Below are positions 46,425 to 53,906 of a stretch of 53,906 nt of DNA, in pieces. The DNA lies in the NCBI GenBank assembly GCA_014925825.1, contig JACGCK010000273.1, forward strand, positions 1-53,906. The letters are read 5' to 3'. The stretch's first letter is position 1. Each line of letters opens with the position of its first letter. The DNA is from Pholiota molesta. Its lineage: Eukaryota; Basidiomycota; Agaricomycetes; Agaricales; Strophariaceae. Made by a program: the position numbers and the translations under genes. Under the pieces are notes generated by a model. That model saw nothing but the letters and a program-made list of their open reading frames with translations, made no database searches and was not told where the DNA came from.

Positions 46425-46921
46425 GGCTTTAGAGTAGGAAGATAGAGGTGCTTGTGTTTATAAACGTCGATGAGAAAGACGTTCAGAAGTGTATTAGTGC
46501 CAGGTCAAGAGGCCCTACTAAAAATAACATGGGCAAGTGTAATTTTATCAATCGTTCTTACATAATAAACCCATTTGTTAAGCACTTAACTGAATCCAAG
46601 CAAACTTGTAAACGAACCATGAACATTTGACGAACATGCCAGCGATGGGCTATGTAATTCAGATTTCGAAGTGTTGAAGACCTCCTAGATGCTCTGAGTA
46701 CAAGTGCTTATGGGACTTCTGCGCCAGAACGTTATGCATTCGCCTCAAATCCACCTAACACTTGTGAAGTGGGAATATTACGATTTGGCTTCATTTTCGA
46801 TACATGTACATGGAGGTAATTTTTACAAAGGATACAAAACGTTTCAATATTTGGATCAAAAGAAAGAGTCCAACGGAAGACACAGCTACAAGAAAGTTTG
46901 ATACCAGAAACGAATGCTAAC
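46425..46921. other. Spacer between MYND copies 1 and 2
   Basis: The left border of a tandem unit (ACATTTGACGAACATG at about 46622) recurs at about 49603. No gene. Confidence 0.45.
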
Positions 46922-49342
46922 TTAGTTTTTGCAGATTTTCTTATGTTCGCCCCAATGAAGCTTCTGGCATCCCGAATCACAATACCTAAAGCGAGGGATA
47001 AGTGGAGTACGACAACCATGATTTTAAGCTTACCGCGTCTTTGCACAGCCGCTGCCTGTAAATGGTATATTCCGATTAGTGATTGGATACGGAGTAAGTG
47101 CACAGTATGCTCACATTTTTTGAGCGCCGCAGATGGATTCCCGCACCAGGAGCATCGATATAGACTAAGGCTATCGAATATGACCTCAGGACGACTGGAA
47201 CTTCCTCCACAATGGAAAGTCTCCTCCATAGTCCCATCTTCCAGGCGCATGCCCTCCAGCCAAGTCGCAAGATCGTCTTCAAGCTTCTCGGGATTGGGTT
47301 TAATTTCCCCCTCTTGACCCTTTAATTTGTACTTGTCTAGCTCAGCGAACACACGGGAGAATTCCCGGACACCGGTTGCATAATATTTGACTGCAGCTTG
47401 TTGGGCGAGGCGGAGGTTTGTCTTTGGGGAGGGATGCCAATGAATTCGCTGTATTGATCAGCTATTTTCAGCCTCTCCAAACATGGCTGTGTGTAAGAGA
47501 ATCAGCAAGAATATGAATAAAAGCGAATCAAGAAAATCCGTGCCTCCAGTTCGTACAAATTCGGGCTCAAATCATCGGCGAGAAGGATGGTCAGTAGGAT
47601 ATGCCAATATCCGACATTCTTCATGTGTCGATTGTCCGGCGGAGCTCCCGCCATGTACGCATTGGCGTCGTCAAGGGCGCTTTTTAAGAAAGCGATACCC
47701 TCTTCCCATTTTTTGTCACCCACCTCCGGCATGTCCTGTAGTAGTTGCATACCCATTTCGCCTGCATGCTGTACGGCACGCTGCATCATTTGATACGTCA
47801 CAAATGGTGTGGTGGTCTTGCATTTCAGACCCTGCTTGGCTGCGCGCAATCCCTGGACGGTGTCGGCGACAGTGTAATGGCATAATAGAAATATGCCTGG
47901 TCGGGATTGCGCTGTATACCCTTCTGCGCAAGGCTAATAGCGTCGTCGATGCGGCCCTTCATGATAGCGTACTTGATGTCCAATATGTCTGCGAGGTCTT
48001 CCTCCTGAGGGTTTTTCTTGTTCCTGATGGCGAGTGCGCAGTGAGGAAGAGAGTCGGCCCACATCTTGAAAGGAAGACCAAAATCTCTAATCTCAAATCT
48101 CCCGGTCTCAGGATCTTCTACTTGGAAACCACCATCTGTAATCGCGAATTCGGTTTTGAGAATCAACTCGACTTCCTTCAGGCCGAGGTATAGAGATCGT
48201 GAGCTCGCCCGCTGGCCATCTGAATCATGGCCTTTTGGAATTCGGTAGTGCAAGAAAGCGTCAGGTACGTCTCGCAGCGGAGCGGACCATAGTTCATTAA
48301 GATATCGCTAAGGTTCCCTGGGACACCGCGCTGAAGGGCAGCCACGAAGCGGTTGGATCCAGGCCTTTTTGATCTTCTTCCGATTTCAGGCGGTATAGCC
48401 TTATGAGACCACCGAGACAAGTACACCGCGTCGCCCAATCTTTGCTCCTCATCCCCGCGGCCAAGAAACCGATGGCTGGTGGATACGCCTTGAAGGCGCT
48501 GGCGGCATGCAGACTCCCGTTCGCCATCAATTCAAGCGCGTGGTCAATCATGTGTCCGGGGTAGGAATGGGGCCTTTTGATGGTCTCAAGCACCGTTTTG
48601 ATGATGTCGACCATATCGATGGATTTTAGAGCCTCTGGATGAGCGGGCTTCTCATCGCCTTCGACGACGGCAGAGATGCAATGCGTGAGACAGTAACGCC
48701 CAGATCAGCTACTTTCTCGTCATCTGGAAGATCACGAAGTAGCTTGGAGAGAACGTTTCCATGCTTTGCAATCTCAATGCGGATGTTGGGCCTCCATGGT
48801 GCGTTATGGTACTCAATGCACGCAACGCAAGGTGCTTGTTTCGTCAATGTTCAGGAGGGGCATAATTTTGTCCACAATGCCTAAGTACATGGTCTGAGTT
48901 GGACGACGAGCAGCAGGGTGATGAAAATGACATTGCACCTTTTTCGAAAAGCTTATTACGCAGGATTGAGTCTACACACATTTTGGCGAAAATACCAATA
49001 ATGGCGCCTCTGATTCGCTCATTGCTCAAGTTTTTCTCGTAGAATTTATCAATACGAGTGTAGATGGTATCGAAGTTTGTGTGCACTTTCTTCAATCCAC
49101 TTCGCGTCATGAGATCTATAGAACATCGTTTCATGAAACATTAAACAAGAGGCCTTGCAAAATAGACTGACCTGGAAGCTCAAAGTAGTCGCAAAGGATG
49201 TTTACGACCACTTCCAGCCTTCCGCATTATGATATCAACTACATAGATTTCATCGGTGTCGTTGGGGCGTGAGGACGATGCAGATCCGTTTTTTGGTTTG
49301 GTTTTCTTGGATTTTCCTTTCCGCGTTGCTTGGAGCTGGCAT
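46922..49342 (-). pseudogene. MYND-finger protein, copy 2, with several frameshifts
   Basis: Same order as copy 1: basic start near 49342, GLKKVHTNFDTIYTRIDKFY, HAASAFKAYPPAIGFLAAGM, KGIQRNPDQAYFYYAITL, and a full MYND finger at the end (YCDSGCQKLHWGEHKKICKN). Many one-base losses break the frame, for example GATATC-ATAATGCGG (GATATCGATAACGCGG in copy 3), GGCTGGAAG (GGCTGGGAAG in copy 3) and GCCGAGGTA (GCCGAGGGTA in copy 3). The GC donor intron is kept (GAG then GCACGG). It is 95-97 percent identical to copy 3 over compared stretches and less similar to copy 1. Confidence 0.85.
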
Positions 49343-49905
49343 GGATTTAGAGTAGAGAGTCAGATATCGGTGCTTGAGATTATGAACGTCGGTGAGAAAG
49401 ACGTTCAGAAATGTAATGAGTACCAGGTCAAGAAGCCCGAATAAGTGTTTGACAGGGAACTGAGTAGAACTGAGTACTTTACTGAACCAGGGTTAATTAG
49501 TTTATTAGGGCAGCACGTGCGTTGGTAATGTATTGTTCAATCAATGTTAGTGACCACCTGGCAGTGGCCTGTCTATGAAGGTGAATCTGTCGATAGAGAA
49601 ACATTTGACGAACATGTCAGCGATGGGCTAAATTAAATTTTAAAGAGTTACAGACCTCCTAGAAGCTCTGAGTGCAGTACGTAGAATGTATGTTTAAGTA
49701 TGGGACTGTGGCAGAATCTTAAGCATTCGCCGCAACCTAACGCTTGTGAAACGGGGCAATATCACAATTTGTCTTCATCTTCGATACATGGAGGTTATAT
49801 TTACAAAGAGATACAAGATGTTTCGAAGTCTGGATCGGAAGAAAGAGTTCAAGGGACGTACAGCTACAACTTGGAGAAATTTTGATACCAAAAAGGAATG
49901 CGAAC
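49343..49905. other. Spacer between MYND copies 2 and 3
   Basis: Contains TTTATTAGGGCAGCACGTGC near 49500, repeated near 52450 beyond copy 3, and the tandem-unit border ACATTTGACGAACATG near 49603. No gene. Confidence 0.45.
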
Positions 49906-52311
49906 TTAGTTTTTGCAGAATTCTTATGTCGCCCCAATGAAGCTTCTGGCATCCCGGGTCGCATATCTGGAGCCAGAGATAAGTACATAGAGCATGACAG
50001 CCATGATTTTAGGCTTACCGCGTCTTTTCACAGCCGCTGCCTGTAAATGGTATATTCCAATTAGTGACTGGATACGGAATAAGTGCACAGTATCCTCACA
50101 TTTTTTTGAGCGCCGCAGATGGATTCTCGCACCAGAGCATCGATATAAAGTAGGTTATCGAATACGACCTTAGGACGACTGGAACTGCCTCCACACGAAA
50201 AAGTCTCCTCTAAAGTCCCATCTTCCAGGCGCATGCCTCCAGCCAGGTCGCAAGATCGTCTTCGAGCTTCTCGGGATTGGGTTTGATTTCCCCCTCTTGA
50301 CCCTTTTAACTTGTATTGTCTAGCTCAGCGAACACACGGGAGAATCCCGGACACCGGTTGCGTAATGTTTGACTGCAGCTTGTTGGGCGAGGCGGAGGTT
50401 TGTCTTTGGGGGAGGGATGCCAATGAATTCGCTGAATTGATCAGCTATTTTCAGCCTCTCCAAGGATGGCTGTGTATAGAGGATCAGCAAAATCACAGAC
50501 CAAAAGGAGTCAAGAAAATTCATGCCTTTAGTTCGCGCAAATCCGGGCTCAGAATATCGGCGAGAAGGATGGTCAGTAGGACAATATCCGACATTCTTCA
50601 TGTGTCGATTGTCCGGCGGAGCTTCCGCCATGTACGCATTGGCGTCATCAAGGGCGCTATATAAGAAAGCGATACCTCTCCCACTTTTTGTCGCCCACCT
50701 CCGGCATCTCCTGTAGTAGTCGCATACCCATTTCTCCTGCATGCTGTACGGCGCGCTGCATCATCTGATACTTCACAAATGGTGTGGTTGTCTTGCATTT
50801 GAGCCCCTGCTTCGCCGCGCGCAATGGACGGTGTCGGCGGACAGCGTAATGGCATAATAGAAATATGCCTGGTCGGGATTGCGCTGTATACCCTTCTTCG
50901 CAAGGCTAACGGCGTCCGGGATGCGCTGCTTCATGACAGCGTACTTGATGTCCAAGATGTCTGCGAGGTCTTCTTCCCGAGGATTTTTCTTGCTCCTGAT
51001 GGCGCGTGCGCAGTGCGGGAAGCGAGTCGCCCACATCTTGAACGGAAGACCGACATCTCCAATCTCAAGTCTCCCGGTTCTAGGGTTTTCCATTTGGAAA
51101 GCGCCGTCTGCGATCGCGAACTCGGTTTTAAGAATCAACTCGACTTCCTTCAGGCCGAGGGTATAGAGATCGTGAGTTTGCACGCTAGCCATCATGGCCT
51201 TCTGGAATTCGGCAGTGCAAGACAGTGTCAGGTACGTCTCGCAGCGATACGGACCATAGTCCACTAAGATATCGCTAAGGTGCCCTGGGACACCGCGCTG
51301 AATGGCAGCCATGAAGCGGTTGGGATCCATGCCCTCAAGTCATCTTCCGATTCCAGGCGGTATAGTCTATGAGACCACCTAGACATGCACACCGCGTCGC
51401 CCAATCTTTGCTCCTCATCCCCGCGACCAAGAAACCGATGGCTGGTGGATACGCCTTGAAGGCGCTGGCGGCATGCAGACTACCGTTCGTCATCAATTCA
51501 AGCGCGTGGTCAATCATGTGTCTGGGCGGGAGTGGGGCCTTTTGACGGTCTCAAGGATCGTTTTGATGATATCGACCATGTCGATGGACTTTAGAGCCTT
51601 CGAATGGGCGGCTTCTCATCACCTTCGACGACGGCGGAGATGCAATGCGCGAGGACAGTAACGCCCAGATCAGCTACTTTCTCGTCATCTGGAAGATCAC
51701 GAAGTAGCTTGGAGAGAACGTTTCCATTCTTTGCAATCTCAGTGCGGATGTTGGCGCCTCCATGGTGGTTATGGTACTCAACGCACGCAACGCAAGGTGC
51801 CTTGTTTCGTCGATGCCGAGGAGGGTATGATTTTTTCCACAATGCCTAAGTACGTGGTCTGAGTTAGACGACGAGCAGCAGGATGATGAAAAGACAATGC
51901 ACCTTTTTCGAAAAGCTTGTTACGCAGAATTGAGTCTACACACATTTTGGCAAAAATACCAATAATGGCGCCTCTGATTCGCTCATTGCTCAGGTTTTTC
52001 TCGTAGAATTTATCAATACGAGCGTAGATGGTATCGAAGTTTGCATGTACTTTCTTCAATCCACTTCGAGTCGTGAGATCTATAGAAAAACGTCTCATGA
52101 AACGTAAGTCTAGAGACTCCTTGCAAATTTGACCAACCTGGAAGCTCAAAGTAGTCGCAGAGGATGTTTACACCACTTCCCAGCCTTCCGCGTTATCGAT
52201 ATCAACTACGTAAATTTCATCGGTGTCGTTGGGGCGTGAAGACGATGCAGATCCACTTGTTGGTTTTCTCTTCTTAGATTTTCCTTTCCCGCGATTACTT
52301 GGAGCTGGCAT
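49906..52311 (-). pseudogene. MYND-finger protein, copy 3, with many frameshifts
   Basis: The plan is the same as in copies 1 and 2: GLKKVHANFDTIYARIDKFY, KSYPPRHRRNKAP in a shifted frame, AASAFKAYPPAIGFLVAGM, KGIQRNPDQAYFYYAITL. Lesions include a lost C in the first exon (GTGGTGTAAAC instead of GTGGTCGTAAAC, creating a stop), a lost CCCT before TGGACGG, single-base losses in GCATGCCTCC and GAGAATCCCGG, and an added T in the run CATTTTTTTGAG. The MYND finger itself is shifted near its end by a lost T (ATGTCGCCCC). No intact protein can be read. Confidence 0.85.
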
Positions 52312-52645
52312 GAATTCAGAGCAAGAGATATCGATGCTTGAGATTATCGACGTCGGTGAGAAAAGGTTCAGAAATGTAATTAGCCAGGTGCTTAACCCCA
52401 AATAAGTGTTTGACAGGGAACTGAACAAGGACCAATAAAAGAGCAATTGAGTTTATTAGGGCAGCACGTGCGTTGTTAATGGTATTGTTAGTGACCGCCA
52501 TTTAGTGCACAACTCACCTTTTCAACTTCCAGCTATCACCGTTTCCAGGGCTTAAATCCTCTCGGGATTCCCTTCACTTCTGGGCTAGTGTTCAGCTTCA
52601 CAACGTCTGGCAGGCCGACCCTGTGTTGGAGCTTCTGAACCCAAA
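52312..52645. other. Divergent intergenic region between MYND copy 3 and the TAO3-like gene
   Basis: Contains the shared TTTATTAGGGCAGCACGTGC block near 52450 and then sequence unique to the next gene's promoter. No gene. Confidence 0.4.
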
Positions 52646-53906
52646 ATGAGTGAAGGGATTCAGATTACAATTCCAGGTGCTGAGCTTAGTTTCCCTGTAG
52701 TATCTTATAAGAAACTTACGGTGATTCGATAGACTTTGACGATGACGGTGGGATGTCAGCGCCAACGCCGTTTGGCCGCTCGGCTTTTGGTGCCTTTGGA
52801 GGCGGAGGGGATCGTTCGGAGGATCGTTGGACTCGCCCAGTGGGATGACGACCCCAATCAGTGCTTTCCAGTCTTCGGACAGAGCTTCTTCTCACATTCT
52901 CGAGGAGATTCATCTACTCTGTGGATTCGGCAGGTTCAGCGACGACGCGGTTTGCGAGTAAACCTGGGACGCCATTCTCACACTCCGCCCAGCCTTCCAT
53001 TGCGACGACGAGCACCGCGTTTTCCAAGAAACCCTCGCTCGCCTCTATCCGGAATGTGTTCAAGGGAAGGACAAAGATGCGCCTCCGATGCCCTCGCTCG
53101 AGCAGCCTTACCCAGTGTTGAAGAACCCTTTTGGAAATCGTTCGACGTCTTCGTTGAATCATGTCCCCGATTATAACCCGAGCAATGACTAGCACACCAC
53201 TGTTTCATCTTACGCCCGCTCGCCTACTCCCGTCGGACGCAGTAAATTTGGGAAAGGACATGCGCAATCCAAGTCTCAACATTCGCAGAATGGCTCTATA
53301 TATCATGTAACCGATGTGGACAGTGATCTCTACCCTCCTTCACCTCCACCTGTACCACGGGTCCCTAATGCTTATGGAATGATGTATCGCGACGACACAG
53401 GGCCAATCCAAGATGTGGAGGAGGACAAAGTCATCATGGATCCCAAAACACCTTCCGAATTTGCGCTACATGCAGTTTTCATACGATTCGCGACTTCCGC
53501 CGAAGAGAAGATCGACACCTTTCTGCGGCAGCCCCTGGACCAAGAAGTACTGTTGACGACGTTCATGGCTGCGGGAGTAGACCCAAAATTCGACGAAACA
53601 CTGCATTCACTTGGTGTCATCGCTCAGAAACACGCGAAAAAGGTAATCGATTCAGTCATGCGCTGGCGTCGGAGTCAGAGCGAAAATGTAGGATCAAATC
53701 ATCAATTTGCATCTGCTCAGATATCAGGTCCGAGTCGAAAAGACGTCCCAGGCCTTCTTAATGAGCGCAAATCGCTTGCAGCAATTCACATATGTGTCGA
53801 GCGCTCATTGCGGTCCTGCAGCAGCTGTCTCGTGATGCGCTTGTGATACTTTAGGTTACAGCTTGGAAGAGAACACTTTCGAGCAATTTCGGAGGCGCGA
53901 TCGGAA
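52646..53906 (+). pseudogene. TAO3: TAO3/Mor2/Furry-type cell morphogenesis protein, N-terminal part with lesions, runs off the window
   Basis: The start MSEGIQITIP (52646-52676), an intron, then DFDDDGGMSAPTPFGRSAFG from 52733 match the N-terminus of basidiomycete Mor2/Tao3 proteins. Further on come ATTRFASKPGTPFSHSAQPS, KKPSLASIRN, KVIMDPKTPSEFALHAVFIR, EEKIDTFLRQPLDQE, QKHAKKVIDSVMRWRRSQSE and LLNERKSLAAI. These large scaffold proteins act with NDR kinases in polarised growth. The frame is broken several times: a TGA at 52846, frame changes near 52900 and 53065, a TAG at 53190, and one-base losses near 53790 and 53842. The gene is normally single-copy and conserved, so either this is a decayed copy or the sequence has errors here. 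Confidence 0.82.

Larger units (their letters stand above)
46620..52520. repeat. Tandem duplication of a unit of about 2.95 kb
   Basis: Unit 1 spans about 46620-49600 and unit 2 about 49600-52520. Borders are marked by ACATTTGACGAACATG at the left and TTTATTAGGGCAGCACGTGC at the right. Each unit carries one MYND gene plus flanks. Identity is roughly 95 percent by eye with private indels in each copy. Confidence 0.75.

Noticed and set aside
1..53906. CRISPR array, prophage or bacterial operons
   Set aside because: No regularly spaced short repeats; spliced eukaryotic genes throughout and an intron-containing eukaryotic tRNA.

Overview
The window is nuclear DNA from a basidiomycete fungus, most likely an agaricomycete. 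Genes are densely packed on both strands and split by many short introns (about 45-85 nt, GT...AG, a few GC...AG). Several products are typical of such genomes: F-box and MYND paralog expansions, a fungal FIST protein and a P450 relic. Most gene models below were built by joining exons by hand and checking that phases and total lengths fit; none was checked by a database search.

Layout. 1.0-3.3 kb: type-B carboxylesterase-like gene whose nucleophile elbow lacks the usual serine. 3.96-4.70 kb: non-autonomous TIR element with a TA target duplication. 5.3-6.3 kb: NmrA/EasG-like reductase. 6.4-9.8 kb: 14-exon NatA auxiliary subunit NAA15. 10.5-14.4 kb: two F-box paralogs (A intact, B frameshifted). 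15.4-18.1 kb: divergent pair, a small membrane protein and a FIST-domain protein. 18.26-18.77 kb: 510-bp palindrome. 19.4-20.5 kb: disordered, tail-anchored protein. 20.65-21.3 kb: P450 pseudogene. 21.6-23.1 kb: hypothetical disordered protein. 24.6-26.2 kb: F-box C (frameshifted). 26.9-29.1 kb: P-loop GTPase-like membrane protein. 29.16 and 30.29 kb: a tRNA-Tyr fragment and an intact intron-containing tRNA-Tyr. 30.8-32.4 kb: F-box D. 33.2-36.2 kb: SPC25 and F-box E, head to head. 36.2-41.2 kb: gene-poor, with a possible membrane protein. 41.2-43.5 kb: small hydrophobic/coiled-coil protein and ECO1. 44.0-52.3 kb: three tandem MYND-finger genes, the first intact and the other two with many frameshifts. 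52.6 kb to the end: start of a TAO3/Mor2/Furry-type cell morphogenesis gene with several lesions.

Two themes stand out. First, single-copy housekeeping genes (NAA15, SPC25, ECO1) sit among two lineage-expanded families, a five-member F-box family and a three-member MYND family, that show both intact and decayed members and leave duplication scars. Second, reading-frame lesions become frequent right of about 47 kb, even in a normally conserved gene (TAO3). This part is either genuinely decaying or poorly sequenced, and the two cannot be separated from the sequence alone.
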